DNA of 64,000 nt from Hanleya hanleyi (GCA_036873755.1 JAVTVY010025044.1:42091-106090), one strand, 5' to 3'. Shown: positions 30,040-43,386, counted from the stretch's first letter. Notes: generated by a model not told the origin, from the sequence alone. A program made the numbers and translations.

Positions 30040-30760
30040 TGACATTCGTGTCTTTTCGGCAACCTCCGTGTCTCTTCGGTCACCTCCGTGTCTTTTCGGT
30101 GACGTCCGTGACTCTTCGGGCACCTCCGTGTCTCTTCGGTAACCTCCGTGACATCTTCGGTCACCTCCGTGTCTCTTCGGTGACCTCCGTGACATCTTCG
30201 GTAACCTCCGTGTCTCTCCGGGCACCTCCGTGACATCTTCGGTCACCTCCGTGTCTCTTCGGTCACTTCCGTAACTACCCGGCTGTTCCCGTGTAAACCC
30301 GGATGGATCTCCGTGTCTCTTCGGTGACCTCCGTGACATCTTCGGTAACCTCCGTGTCTTTTCGGCAACCTCCGTGTCTCTTCGGTCACCTCCGTGTCTC
30401 TTCGGTCACTTCCGTAACTACCCGGCTGTTCCCGTGTAAATCCGGATGGATCTCCGTGTCTCTTCGGTGACCTCCGTGACATCTTCGGTAACCTCCGTGT
30501 CTTTTCGGCAACCTCCGTGTCTCTTCGGTCACCTCCGTGTCTTTTCGGTGACGTCCGTGACTCTTCGGGCACCTCCGTGTCTCTTCGGTAACCTCCGTGA
30601 CATCTTCGGTCACCTCCGTGTCTCTTCTGTGACCTCCGTGACATCTTCGGTAACCTACGTGTCTCTTCGGGCACCTCCGTGACATCTTCGGTCACCTCCG
30701 TGTCTCTTCGGTCACCTCCGTAACTATCCGGCTGTTCAGGTGTAAATCCCGATGTACCCG
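30040..30760. repeat. E3 central minisatellite (20-21 bp unit)
   Basis: About 30 units of CTCCGTGTCTCTTCGGTCAC and variants (CTCCGTGACATCTTCGGTAA) are grouped in higher-order blocks separated by AACTACCCGGCTGTTCCCGT. The long minus-strand frames rich in Thr-Glu-Val and Arg-Arg come from the repeat and are not accepted as genes. Confidence 0.9.
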
Positions 30761-30779
30761 TATATGGAACACACAGCTA

Positions 30780-30890
30780 AAGGACCCCGATAGAAGTACC
30801 CGGATGTAGGCGCGGACGTCATTGACAAGAGCCTGGATGTACAAGAACCCGGATGTACCCGGATGTAAAAGTGCCCGGATGTTTATGAAT
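30780..30890. repeat. Clustered CCCGGATGTA motifs
   Basis: Five copies of CCCGGATG(T)A or CCTGGATGTA within ~100 bp, including ACCCGGATGTACCCGGATGT. The same motif sits near the gene end of E2 (24304) and in the centre of E4. Confidence 0.7.
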
Positions 30891-30960
30891 GTTCCACCAT
30901 TCCGGACTTCTATCAGGTCCATGTCCAGAAGCTCTCATGTCCTGCATGTGAATAGTCATA

Positions 30961-31125
30961 TTGTGTGTGTATGCATGTGTGTATTCGTCTCTGTGTGTGT
31001 GTGTGTGTGTGCGTGTATGTGCGTGTGTGTGTATGTGAATGTATGTGTGTGTGTGTGTGTGTGCGTGCATGTGCGTGTGTATGTGTATGTGTATGTATGC
31101 CTGTGTGTGTGTGTATGTGTGTGCT
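30961..31125. repeat. TG/TGTA microsatellite
   Basis: Simple TG repeat with interspersed A and C in the E3 centre. The Cys/Val-rich and His/Thr-rich frames through it are artefacts. Confidence 0.9.
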
Positions 31126-31130
31126 TGCCC

Positions 31131-31329
31131 GAGCAGTAACACCCAGGTATTTGACCAACCGTTTACCATCATTAACCGGGCGTCGTTAGAGCCCGTGCTG
31201 GACCAAGTGGACCAATTGGATGTCTTGGAATGGGCCTATCAACAGCGCCCCAACACCAAGTGGGTCGTAGAGAGGGTCACCAATGTTACGTTCTTCGTGA
31301 CAAAATTACGGAATCTTCCCATCGGATGA
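31131..31329 (+). pseudogene. 3' end of zinc-finger/polymerase-associated gene (E3 right copy)
   Basis: Inverted partner of 29055-29253, with a clean frame of ~65 codons ending NLPIG-stop. The 5' boundary falls at the TG repeat, so there is no start, finger or upstream domain. It is a by-product of the palindrome reaching into the gene's 3' end. Confidence 0.7.
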
Positions 31330-33412
31330 ATGTATTCACCCATGCACTGATAGATACTCAGAATGCACAAACAACTATCTGAGGATATGTGTATCCTGGC
31401 CTGCCCGACGATGATTAGAATAAACGGTTCAGAGCGAACATGGCCGAAGATGGAACTTTCTGAAATGGAGACTTCTGATTGGAGAAGAATACATCTAACG
31501 GACAGGAACGAATATGACAGATGCAAATGGTGGCCTCTGATTGGACAAGAATCTTCTTGAATTGTAAATATACCCAACGCGGCTCTCCCAGCGTGGGTAT
31601 GATGTAACATTGGGGAGAATAAACTATATGAAAAAAACTTCTTGTTTTTGTTGCTCTCTCATGTGTCATCCTTGTTGTTGTTGCTGTTGTTGTTCTCTCT
31701 CCGGTCTATATCATGGCGTTATGTTAGAGTGTTAAGGTGTAACAACGGGCGTTGACGGGCGTCACTGCATTTCGAAGAATTAGTGACAATTCCATGGAAT
31801 ATCAGAGCTTCTGAGCTATTTCACCAGGGCGTTGAAGCATTGAGCTTGGTGTTGGCGGCCGTTGCTACAAGATGACACCTCACACGACGCATTCGGACCA
31901 AGGATGGTCCATCTCTACACCAAATATCTTCCTTCACTGCTAAGAAATGCCCACTTTCGCTACTACTCGGACTGATGACGTCACCAATGACGTCACAGAT
32001 GCTGCGGATATGCCTCAAATCGGGGTGTACACCCCGAGAGCTACAACATGATACCTCCCACGACGCATTCGGACCAAGTATGGTCCATCTCTACCCCAAA
32101 TACCTTCCTTCACTGCCCCAAAATGCCCACTTTCGCTACTACTCGGACTGATGACGTCAACAATGACGTCACAGATGACGCGGGCATCCCTCAAATCGGG
32201 ATGTGCCCCCGAGAGCTACAAGATGACACCTCCCACGACGCATTCGGACCAAGGATGGTCCCTCTCTACCCCAAATACCTTCCTTCACTGCCCACTTTCG
32301 CTACTACTCGGACTGATGACGTCACCGATGACGTCACAGGTGACGCGGACATCCCTCAAATCGGGATGTACACCCCGAGAGCTACAACATGACACTTCCT
32401 TAGACACATTCGGACCAAAGATGGTCCCTTTTTACCCCAAACTCACCTCCACGCACCCCCCCAAAATGACCACTTTACTTACTACAACCAACTGCGCATG
32501 CGCAGATTGACGCGACTTGCACTTAAAAACACACCATTCTGACTCTAACCCACACAAGCTTCACTTTGACACCTTCCAGGACGCATTCGGACCAAGGATG
32601 GTCCATCTCTACCCCAAACACACCTACATACCCCCCAAAATGCCTGCTTTCTATACTACGGCCAGACTGCGCATGCGCAGACTATTGGATACGGACGAAC
32701 CATTAGGCCAGTCGGATGCTCCTCCACGAGAGCTTCAAAATAAGACCTCATACGACATCATAGGATCATTAGGGGCTCACCTAGACCCCAAAACGTCCAC
32801 CCCGTATGGGCCTATACCCCCATAGCCATGCAGTATAGGCCTATGGGCCTACCCAGGCCTCGGTGAACTTTTCCAAAAATTTCACCGTTTCGCTCCGGGA
32901 CCCTTCCCATCGTGTTCTAAATGACGAGACGTGAAAAACAAATCCAAACAGCCCATATCACAATGAACGTGTGTGAATTCCCAAGGTTGAACCTATACCC
33001 CCATATAGCCAGTATGGGACTATATGGGCTATATGGTACTTTTCCAAAAAATTCACCGTTGCGCTCCGGGACCCTTCCCATCGTGTTCTAAATGACTAGA
33101 CGTGAAAAACAAGTCCAAGCAACCCATATCACAATGAACGTGTGTGAATTTCCCAGGTTGAACCTATACCCCCATATAGCCAGTATGGAGCTATATGGGC
33201 TATATGGCACTTTTCCAAAAATTTCACCGTTTCGCTCCGGGACCCTTCCCATCGTGTTCTAAATGACGAGACGTGAAAAACAAGACCAAACAACCCATAT
33301 CACAATGAACGTGTGTGAATTTTCCAGGTTGGACCTATACCCCCCATAGCCAGCCTATAGGCCTATATACAGACCTCGGTGACTTTTTCCAAAAATTTCA
33401 CCGCTTCGCTTC
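31131..33412. repeat. E3 right arm of giant inverted repeat
   Basis: Reverse complement of 26841-29253 with scattered substitutions and unit-number differences. Element sequence continues beyond 33412 without a left partner because the left end of E3 is missing. Confidence 0.8.
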
Positions 33413-33699
33413 GGGATCCCTCCCATTGTGTTTTTCTCGGCGAGACGAGAAAAACGAGACCCCACAACCCATAGTAAAGCCCACAAAAAAAATTGATCAC
33501 CCCTCCCCCCCATATAGCCAGTATGAGCCTATATACAGACCTCGGTGACTTTTCCCAAAAATTTCACCGATTCGCTCCGGGACTCTTCCCATTGTCATTT
33601 TCTTGGCGAGACGAGAAAAACGAGACCCCACAAGCCATAGTAAAGCCCACGAAAAAAATTGACCATCCCCATACTCCATACAGGCATTTTCCCTTATAT

Positions 33700-34240
33700 T
33701 GTATAATACAGACCCCTATTGTAGGGGTAAAGTCCGTGTTCCGCTTTTTTTCCGGAGAAATTTTTACATGCACCCACCCCATTGACTTGATAGGTAGGTG
33801 CCAATAAGCCCGGGGACCGATATTAGCCCTTTTGGCTAGGGTTGATAGGTGTTTTCTCCTATTTTAGGGGTAAAGTCCGTGTTCCGCTTTTTATAGTTTC
33901 GGGAACAAATCCTAATTTTACATGCACCCACCCCATTGACTTGATAGGCAGGTCCCGATAAGCCCGGGGATCGATATTAGGCCTTTTGGCTAGAGGTGAT
34001 AGGGGGTTTTCCCTATTTTAGGGGTAAAGTCCGTGCTCCGCTTTTTATATTTTCGGGAACAAATCCTAATTTTACATGCACCCATCCCATTGACTTGATA
34101 AGCAGGTCCCAATAAGCCCGGGACCGATATTAGCCCTTTTGGCTAGGGTTGATAGGTGTTTTCCCCTATTTTTGGGGTAAAGTCCGTATTCCGCTTTTTA
34201 TAGTTTCGGGAAAAAATCCTAATTTTACATACACCCACCC
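33700..34240. repeat. E3 right-end array (GTAAAGTCCGTGTTCCGC units)
   Basis: About four ~150-bp units with GGGGTAAAGTCCGTGTTCCGC, TTTTACATGCACCCACCC and GATATTAG-CCTTTTGGCTAG. The same unit fills the outer arms of E4. Confidence 0.8.
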
Positions 34241-34569
34241 ATGACTGGATGCCCCTTCACGAATGCTTCACTTTGATACCTCACTCGACCCAATCGGGCC
34301 ATGCAGCGTATTTGAAGTCTGGGGACTACTTTTTCTCCGCGGAAGCTTTTTCCAGCGACCGCATCACCGCCAGATCGCATCACCGCGGAAGAGTACATGC
34401 CCATGACCGCCACGTGACCGCCACGTGACCGCCACCTGCCGCCACAGAGGTCAAAGGCGTGCATGAGCGCTACCTATACTTTAACCTGGGTTCCCCCTTA
34501 AATTTTACCCGGGGGAACAAATAAGTAGGTCAATGTGGCTTTAAATCATTTTTCTATACTACTGATGTC

Positions 34570-35280
34570 ACACTGTGAACTAGAGGTAATTAGATTGACA
34601 ACTGTAAGTTAGCCTTTTAAAACTATGCTTTACCTAAAAAAAGCTATTTACTGAATTTATTTCAACCGAATTAGGTGCATGCCTATATTGGTTGTCCGTA
34701 TTGACAGGTACATTTCTCTCGGTTTAGTATTTAGTATATTTTAATCTTAATCTTAATCTTAATGTAGCGTACTCTCATTATCAGACTTTGTAACCTCCTT
34801 ATATGTGACAGGAGGAGGTATACAATCTGATGCCGTGAGAATGAAATTTGAACGATCATTGCTTATTTCGTAGTTGAGCAACAAGGTTGCATAATTGGTC
34901 TTAGATTATAGGCATAAAATAAAAGCAAGCGGAGAAATCAAAATGCAAGTGATAATCTGATTGGATTGCTCAACAGGTATGGTTTCCGATAGATTCTACA
35001 AACCCATTGCATTTCAGTGCTTAGTGACTGGCACAATATGATAGGAATAGTGATCAATGTAACAGTCAGTCTACCTAGTTATCAAAAAATCAGCTTTGGA
35101 AGTTTCAAACATTTCAACGAGAACAATTTCAGCAGTGACATATATAGCATCAGCTCCTTTCCATGTAGCGTATATTTTTGTCGATGTTAATGATGTATAT
35201 TGGGATCATGAAAAGTTGCTTATGGATATTATAAATGCTACATGCTACTCCTAAAGTCGAAAACCCCAAAAGAGGACGCC
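34570..35280. other. AT-rich non-coding interval
   Basis: No gene seen. It contains a short (TCTTAA)n run near 34740-34762. Confidence 0.5.
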
Positions 35281-36450
35281 ATACGTGAATTCTGCACTAA
35301 GAAAACACATTTATAGGAAAAAGATGATGTTCAACAAATACAAGAACTGCAGAAATGGCCATTCGTGGAACGAATACCAAAAGCACTATACGCTCAGGAA
35401 GAAATCGACGAGAAACCATCTTTTGAGAGATATGAATGGGGCCGACATCGAGACACGTTTGGCCCAGTATTAAGCCGTTTTTACCTTCCAAGGTATTGGC
35501 ACTGATGCAGCCATTATTCCTTATGACAGTGATAATATTTAAGAGGTTTGTGCTGTTTTTAACACTCATTTTGTAAATGTTGCAAAATCGTTTGGGTCTG
35601 GGACAGATTGTAGTAAGGCCTGTACGAACATTACTTCTCTGGAAGAGCAATTTAGTTTGAAAGAATCTACGGAAAATGAATTTTCATCTACAGTTAAATC
35701 TTTAAAATCCAAAAAGGCTGCTGGAGTTGACGATATAGGAGTTAAACTTCTAAAAGCAGCTGATCAGAGTTATATACAACATGTAACGAAATTGGGGAAT
35801 TATACAAGTTTCACAAGTGAATTTCTAAACAGGTTCTAGTCAAGCCATTACATAAGAATATTTGTACATTTGATAAGTAATAGGCCTTTTGGCCTGTCAG
35901 CATCCTGCCCTCTATTTCTATGAACGTGTTGTTAGAAGTCAGTTAACTGAGTAGATTACTGGTATTTTTCATCCATATCTAGGTGGTTTTAGAACAGGAT
36001 ATGGCTGCCAGACAACACTATTGAGGTTAATTGAGGATTGGAAAACGACACTGGGAAAACACAAATATACTGTGCATTAATACTAATGGACATGTCCAAT
36101 GCCTTAGACTGTATGCCGTGTGAATAACATGAAGAAAGTGGAACTTGATGGTTCATCTGAGAAAACTGTTATGACAGTTACTTATCTCAACAGTCACAGT
36201 CTGCATAATTAGGTCCAAAGTTTAGCTGTTGTGACAATATTTTAAGAGTGTACCACTATGATAAGTTTTGGATCTTTACTTTTTAACATGTTCATAACCG
36301 ATATGGCTGCCACGTGGCTACAATAAGAAGATGACACTACTTTGTCCAGAGCTTCAGATGAGTTGGAGTCTGTTATAAAAAGTCTGGCTGAAAATTGTTT
36401 CCAACTCCTTGACTGGTTTTCTTACAATTGTTTTGATGCATATCCTGAAC
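35281..36450 (+). pseudogene. Decayed LINE reverse-transcriptase fragment
   Basis: Several frames in order show non-LTR retrotransposon features. They are a pre-RT segment (SALRKHIYRKKMMFNKYKN), the conserved KSKKAAGVDDIGVKLLK block, a GGFRTGYGCQTTLLRLIEDW block near 35985-36045, and FGSLLFNMFI near 36270. Stops and frameshifts are frequent, so the copy is old. The thumb and C-terminal parts are absent here. Confidence 0.6.
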
Positions 36451-39096
36451 AAGCGCTGGATGAGCGCAAAGACCTCCATCGAAGCAACAGGGTCCGTAGG
36501 GGAATACATCGCTGAATAACATAGGGCTGGATGCCAAGCTCAATTTTGCATTTGTTGGACGTTAACTCCACCAATGGTAATTAACCTGGGATTGAGGGTT
36601 CCCCACTAGCATGTCCAGTCAGGGATGTGGAAGTCACATTCCCCGCACATACGTTTTGTCTGGTTTCACGTGCTTGAAATATTGGGGTATGGAATAGAGT
36701 ATATTCATGGGAAACCTTGAATACTGCTTAAGACATTGGGCCCCTTCCCAACCCCACCTCCCCCTGAGAGGATACCCCCACTCAAATCAACACGTTAGCG
36801 GCAGAAATGAGACCCTGTGTGCCTAGTTGTACCAATTTGCTTGTGATTTTGTGCTATAGGCCCGACACATCAACACTTCATATTTTGTATGTGTACAGTA
36901 TAGCATCATCATTGAGAGAATCCTCTACAAAACACACCTGATTTTACCGACACTCCGTTCTGATCTGCCTCAACATCATGTGGTGAGGATTCAATGCACT
37001 CGGTATAATTTTGTATACTGGTGTTACAGGTCACCTTCACCATACTGTATCAATGCCCATGGACTCGTACATGTATCACATTCATATTGAATGGTGATGG
37101 CTGATGAGAATATTGCCCATATGGAACAAATGGCTGAATTCCAGCAAATAAAAAGTTCATATTAATCATAAACAACATACAGTTAATAATATTATCAAAT
37201 AATTATGTGTATTCCTTGTCGACATAAATATATTACAGACAATATTATGACTGAATCATGGTAACAGATATACACCTGAACCACACCATTTGTAGATCAC
37301 TGTCAGGTTATCGCTTAACATTTAACAATTTCTGAAAATGACGGCATTTTAATATCTGTCCACCCTGATATAATTTACTGGCTTACCTATTCATAAATGC
37401 GTATTGGCTAAGATCACATTATGCCTTGTATATATACTATGCGTATGGAGCTGTTTGTAACTTTGTTCACTGCTGAAGATGCTATAACTAATAGCAAAAT
37501 ATACAGAATAAATTGTGATTCCTACTCGGAGTTGCTTTTCTTCTCTACAATTGAAGTAAAATGGTGTGTTCTTGTGCATTTTGACAGAATATTTAGACTT
37601 TAAAGATGATATGTAATGATGCCCCAAAATGAACTGAATTTTCCGTGTCATCTGTCTGTCTGTCTCTCTGGTTGCCCATCTTTCTTGTCATACCACATAT
37701 GCAGCTGGTGATGGATCAGAAGCCTGTTTTATTGAGGTCAAATTTAGCATTAGCAATAATTTTTAAAGGAGTGAAGATAGGCTCTCCAAATTCATAATAC
37801 TTGTGCAATTGGTGACTGACTAGAAGCCTATCCCAGTTGACTGAATCTATTTTCTCAGGTTATATACTGTATATTATGATATAACATGAAATATAGCTAG
37901 GCATTCTAAATTGATACCACATATGCAACTGATGATGGACCTGAAGTCTATAAATATGACTGACATTGACCTATTTTCTCAAAGTCAAAAACTGTAAGTT
38001 AAATCACATCTTAACTGCTATCATACACCTCAAATCTAACATTGTCATCATTTTGTTGTGGCTGTGGTTTTTCTTCCAGAACAATTTACAGTCTCATGCT
38101 TCAACAGTAACTCAAACCATGCTGTATCGGCTGAGCTGTTGAAATAGCCTTCATTTCCTAGCTCTGACATACTGCATCACTGTCGAAATATGAGTACCAA
38201 GACAGAGTGATAGATCACACAGCCAGTGGAGGTTCCCGATTTACATTGAATGTCGTTATAGCCTAAGTAGTATTAGCAGCATTTTACAACAACAACAATT
38301 CGCTGACTTACAGTGAAAAATTATAGTGAAAGGTATCTATTTTTTGTTGTTTGGTATTTTTATTTGCTGGCATTGTTTCAGATAGAATACAACGGCCTAA
38401 TTCATACAATCAGGAATAAAAAGGGGGTTAAAATCTTTATGTTCAAACTTTCGTAGGAAATATAAAAGTGGCAATTTGAAATTTTATTTTTATTCGATTT
38501 TTTAATGTCGGTGGGCCCATGAAACGCAAAATAAAGTTGGTATTGCCTCACACTGGGTTTCAACCATTGGTGAAGAAATCCCTTCTACCAGGGATGATTC
38601 CTGGTTGCTCATCCTCCAGGGGCATCTGTCCCCCCCCCCCTTCCCCACTCTGTCCCAGCCTAAAAACAATTGTCAGGGGGTGTGCCCAAATTGGGGAGAT
38701 CTAAAGCCCTGTGAGTACCAAATTATGTGTTACAAAATTGTCTGGGGAAATGCTCTTCGCCCGTGTTTCACACGACGAACTTTCATTTCAATTGTGTCCA
38801 AAATCATTGCTTCAAAACTTCGTCGGGAACCATGACACACCCTATTGGAAATCACAGGAGTCGTGGGTTCCCCATAAGACAATTATTTGGCGGGAGATTT
38901 CACGTTGCATTCCTAGACCTCCGTCTGATCGACGGAGGTAAAAACCCATTAGAATTGGTAAAAAACACCATGAGAAATTGAACCCTCTCACCATTAATGA
39001 TGTAAACATTATACTTGAAGACTGTGTCGAAGGACATCACTATAGAATTTAGACTGAATTTTGATTAAAAAATATATCAAACCTATCTAAGAAAGC
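36451..39096. other. Non-coding stretch, no gene recognised
   Basis: Only short frames without recognisable motifs; a poly-C tract lies near 38628-38640. The stretch ends where E4 sequence begins. Confidence 0.5.
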
Positions 39097-39117
39097 CTGC
39101 CGATCAAGTCATGTGTG

Positions 39118-39775
39118 GGTGCGTGTAATATGAGGATTTGTCCCGAAAATATGAAAAAGCGGAGCACGGACTTTACCCCTACAATAGGGGAAAACTCCTA
39201 TCAACCCTATCCCAAAGGGTGAATATCGGCCCCCGGGCTGATCGGGGTCTGGGTGCAGGGTGGGTGTATGTAAAATAAGGATTTGTCTCCGAAAATATAA
39301 AAGGCGGAACACGAATTTTACCCCTACAATAGGGGAAAACTCCTATCAACCTTGTCCCAAAGGGCTAATATCGGCCCCCGGGCTTATCGGGGTCTGGGTG
39401 CAAGTAAATTTAGGATTTGTCCCAGAAAATATAAAAAACGGAACACGAACTTTATCCCTACAATAGAGGAAAACCCCTATCCACCCTATCCAAAAGGTCT
39501 AATATCGGTCCCGGGCTTATTGGCTTCTGCCCATCAAGTCATGGATGGGTGCATGTAAAATGAGTATTTGTCCCCGAAAATATAAAAAGCGGAACACGGA
39601 CTTTATCCCTAAAATAGGGGAAAACTCCTATCAACCCTACCCAAAAGGGGTCATATGGGTCCCCGGGCCTATCGGGGTCTGGGTGCATGGGTGGGTGCAT
39701 GTAAAATGAGGATTTGCCCCCGAAAATATAAAAAGCGGAACACGGACTTTACCTCTAGAATAGGGGCCTGATTCG
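39118..39775. repeat. E4 left outer array, inverted orientation
   Basis: About four ~150-bp units, reverse complement of those at 46270-48115. Each holds a CCCCTACAATAGGGG hairpin and GATTTGTCCC-GAAAATAT. Confidence 0.8.
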
Positions 39776-39959
39776 CACATTTGCATCTATACGGGAAAAT
39801 GCCTATACTGGCTATGGGGGTATAGGTCCGACCTGGGAATTTTTTTGTGGGTTTTACTATGGGTTGTTTGGTCTTGTTTTTCTCGTCTCGCCAAGGAAAA
39901 CACGATAGGAGGGGTCTCGGAGGTAAGCGGTGAAATTTTTAAGCCCTGGACTAGGCCAT

Positions 39960-41046
39960 TGAGCATTTATTCCCATAATTTGCCACGGTTTTACAATCAA
40001 CCCATCAAAATGCCCACGTGGCCAAGGGGTTAGGGGTTGGTGGAAAACGGACTAAACAATAAAAAAAAATTAAGTATATATATTGTACCTTCTTCTGGCA
40101 CGTGTTCTCACACTAAGACGTGATATATGTATATATATATGTACATGTATGAGAAAAGAAACAAAGAAACACAAACATCCTATGTCAATGTCAGCATAAT
40201 ATACAACACCTTCCAGTTTCAAATTCCTACAAAAAGCTAAATTATATTGGAATATCTTCAACATTTATATATATCCTGAGCATAATATTATCTGTATTCC
40301 TTTAACATATTTACCGGACATATATAATATATATATATATATTGAATGTAATATTTACTTGTAGAAGAACATCCAAAGATGTGAAAACGTATCAAGTATA
40401 ATACAGTATCGGAAACTCCATCATGCTATCTTTGTATAGTTATTTATTCATATATACTTGCATACACATATATACACATACACATATACATACATACATA
40501 CATACATACATACATACACACACCTACATACATACACATATGAATCTTTGTATAGTTATTTATTTATATAGTTTTACCACATACAAAGGCAGCTCTGCTG
40601 TATATCTTCACTTGTGGAGATATATACACATACACACATACACATATGTCTATCTATACACACATGTACACCTACACATATGCATATATATACACTACCC
40701 TACACATATATGCTTACACATTTATATACACACATACATATATTTACATTCACACATACACATATATACATATATTAGTTGAAATAAGAAACTGTATATA
40801 GCGAGCGCCTAATTATACCGTTCTCCGACAAAAGTAAATATTTCGCATTCGTTAGATGAGGGCTATCATATATGCGCCAAGGGCGAGATAGGGGTGCTGG
40901 GGTGGGGGGAAAAAACAGAAAAACAAAACAAGAAAAGAAAAATTAATTGGAAGTTACATTTTTCTAATCAAGGAATACGGCGGAGAACCTGTGTTGTATT
41001 TTTTTTCTTTGATAGCGATACCAACCACTTACATTTTTTTCTTTAT
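39960..41046. other. AT-rich segment unique to the E4 left arm
   Basis: This ~1.1 kb has no counterpart in the right arm. It contains (TA)n tracts and a long (CATA)n/(CACATA)n microsatellite at about 40445-40775. Tyr/His/Ile-rich frames through it are repeat artefacts. It is probably an insertion or microsatellite expansion after the palindrome formed. Confidence 0.6.
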
Positions 41047-41219
41047 AGGTCTATACTGAGTGGACGTTTTGGGGCCCCTAGTGGCCCTATGGTGTCGTAT
41101 GAGGTCTTAGTTTGAAGCTCTCGTGGCGGAGCATCCGACTGGACTAATGTATCGTCCGTTTTCAATATTTTCCGCATGCACAGTCTGGCCGTAGTATAGA
41201 AAGCAGGCATTTGGGGGGG

Positions 41220-41990
41220 GGGGGGGTATGTGTGGAGGAGTGTTTGGGGTAGCGATGGACCACTATGGGCCCAAATGGGTCGTGGGAGGTGTCCAAGTGA
41301 AGTTTTTGTGGGGTAGAGTCAGAATGGCGTGTTTTTAAGTGCAAGTCGCGCCAATCTGCGCATGCGCAGTTGGGTGTAGTAAGTAAGGTGGTCATTTTGG
41401 AGCAGTGAGGGAAGGTATTTGGGGTAGAGAGGGACCACTATTGGTCCGAATGTGTCGAGGGAGGCATCACTTTGTAGTTCTCGGGGTGTAGACCCCGATT
41501 TGAGGGCTGTCCACAGCATCTGTGACGTCATCGGTGACGTCACCAGTACGAGTAGTAGCGAAAGTGGGCATTTTGGGGAAGTGAAGGAAGGTATTTGGGG
41601 TAGAGAGGGACCACTATTGGTCCGAATGTGTCGAGGGAGGTATCACTTTGTAGTTCTCGGGGTGTAGACCCCGATTTGAAGGCTGTCCACAGCATCTGTG
41701 ACGTCATCGGTGACGTCATCAGGACGAGTAGTAGCGAAAGTGGACATTTTGGGTAAGTGAAGGAAGGGATTTGGGGTAGAAATGGACCACTATTGGTCCG
41801 AATGCGTTCTGGGAGATGTCATCTTGTAGCTTTCGGGGTGTACATCCCGATTTGAGGGATGTTCGCGTCATCTGTGACGTCATTGGTGACGTCATCAGTA
41901 GGAGTAGTAGCGAAAGTGGCCATTTTAGGGCAGTGAAGGAAGGTATTTGGTGTAGAGATGGACCATCCTTGGTCCGCCTGCGTCCTGTGG
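41220..41990. repeat. E4 left inner array with paired CRE palindromes
   Basis: Units with TTTGGGGTAGAGAGGGACCA, a GTAGTTCTCGGGGTGTAGA block and paired TGACGTCA sites (near 41524, 41699 and 41876), plus one TGCGCATGCGCA site near 41356. The inverted counterpart is 44930-46030. Confidence 0.8.
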
Positions 41991-41994
41991 GATG

Positions 41995-42305
41995 TGCATT
42001 ATACCATATCTTTGCTGTATTATACCATATCTGTCTCGCATCATACCAAATCTGTGCTGTATTATAACATATCTGTCCTGTGTTATACAATATCTGTCCT
42101 GTATTATACCAAATCTGTCCTGTATTGTGTCATATTTGTCCTGTATTATACAATATATGTTCTGTATTATACCAATTCTGTGCTGTATTATACAGTATCT
42201 GTTCTGTATTAATCAAATCTGTGCTGTATTATACCATATCTGTCCTGTATTGTATCATATATGTCCTGTATTATACAATATATATTCTGTATTATACAAT
42301 CGCAT
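41995..42305. repeat. E4 minisatellite (~18-19 bp, CTGTATTATACCATATCTG)
   Basis: About 16 units of TGTCCTGTATTATACCATAT and variants. An inverted copy lies at 44650-44905 with fewer units. Cys/Ile/Tyr-rich frames here are repeat artefacts. Confidence 0.9.
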
Positions 42306-42349
42306 AGCAGTTGTCATGAATAACAACAAGTTCAGCAATGTTCATACAG

Positions 42350-42355
42350 TTTATT
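42350..42355 (-). terminator. AATAAA signal of the E4 zinc-finger gene
   Basis: Minus-strand GGATAATAAACTGTATG, 216-221 nt after the stop at 42571. Confidence 0.5.
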
Positions 42356-42570
42356 ATCCCCAATGTTACATCATACCCAGGCTGGGGGAGCCGCCCTGGG
42401 TATCTTTAGTATGTTCACAACAAATTGAAATATCAAACACCATGTTTTATTATTTAAAGCACCGTCACATTAGGTACAAGTGTTTACTGAGCTCAAGTCA
42501 ACGATCAGCATGTAGACATATAGAGTATGTACGGCGTGTTATGGTATTCATCAGTGCACGGATGACGCGT

Positions 42571-43386
42571 TCAACCGATGGGGTGGTCGGTCAGCTTGGT
42601 CGCGAAAAACGTAACATTGGTCACCCTCTCCACGAACCATTGGGTGTTGGGGCGTTGTTGTTGGGCCCATTCCAAGGGATCTACGGTGTCCAGTTTCTCT
42701 AGCATCGTCTCTAACGAGGCCTGGTTAATGATGGTAAACGGTTGGTCAAATACTCGGATGTTACTGCTCGGGTAAAAGTATCGGACTTGATCTGTCTCCT
42801 TATGCTGCAGCACATAAGCAAACGCCAGATTTAATTTGAAGAACGTAGCTTGGTCATTGAAGATGGCTTCCATGTAGCTGCGTAGACGGGCGAGATCGGT
42901 CAGTCGGAAATTGTAGATTTCTTGAATTGGGCGATGACGGTAGAAGCAGTGCCGGATCATGGGCCAATGGCGCCGATAGATGTCACTTACTAGATGGTCT
43001 TCGTGTAACAGATCGCTAGGAACATTTATGGGTTCGTCCACGAAGTGTACTTTGCCCTCCACGTCGTACAAAATCTGGCCCAAGGTCTTGTCGTCGAAAT
43101 TTGACTGTTGAATTAGGGCGACATCATCATCAGCCCTCGTGCGATGGATAGGAGTTCCCGCTGTCTCGATACTGGTGCCAGCGGGATCTTCTACCTGCAA
43201 ACGTGGCTGCGGAACAAGGTGTCGTGTGCGTTGGTGTCGCAGCAACTGTAAATGATCCGGGCGCTAAAACGACAGTGTACATATCGCACAGCTATACCGG
43301 GCGGTTCCTTCGTGCTTGGTAGCCTCATGGCGGCACAAGTCGTGCAGACGAGTGAATGATTTCGAGCACATAGTACAAGTGAACAT
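42571..43386 (-). pseudogene. C2H2 zinc-finger / polymerase-associated protein with early stop (E4)
   Basis: One continuous frame of 272 codons from the ATG at 43386 to the stop at 42571, interrupted only by a TAG at 43266-43264 (codon 41) inside the second finger. The first finger is CTMCSKSFTRLHDLCRHEATKH-like in spacing; there is no third finger as in E3. The linker (about residues 55-125) is polar. The C-terminal domain runs from SDIYRRHWPMIRHCFY through FKLNLAFAYVLQHKETDQ and RVTNVTFFATKL to DHPIG-stop and is fully open. Compared with E3 it lacks a frameshift but has the nonsense codon, so each copy is broken differently. Nothing of a polymerase catalytic domain follows. Confidence 0.7.

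Larger units (their letters stand above)
26841..34563. mobile_element. E3: palindromic Polinton-type element, left end missing
   Basis: Inverted arms run from 26841-29253 and 31131-33412. To the right the sequence continues through element-type repeats to a clear terminus TTTTCTATACTACT at 34563, the same terminal sequence as E1. The left arm stops abruptly at 26841, so roughly 1.15 kb of left end is missing and no target duplication can be matched (the right flank begins GATGTC). The centre carries a zinc-finger gene, a minisatellite and a TG repeat. It has no capsid gene and no polymerase catalytic domain. Confidence 0.75.

Noticed and set aside
30025..30695. Several long minus-strand frames rich in RRDTEVTE-like repeats, up to 150 codons
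   Set aside because: They follow the 20-21 bp minisatellite in several frames at once, with no recognisable domain or independent start context.
40423..40782. 119-codon frame rich in Tyr, His and Ile, and similar Cys/Ile/Tyr frames at 41992-42702 and 44492-45092
   Set aside because: These are translations of (CATA)n and CTGTATTATAC repeats; the larger frames only gain length by running into neighbouring arm sequence.
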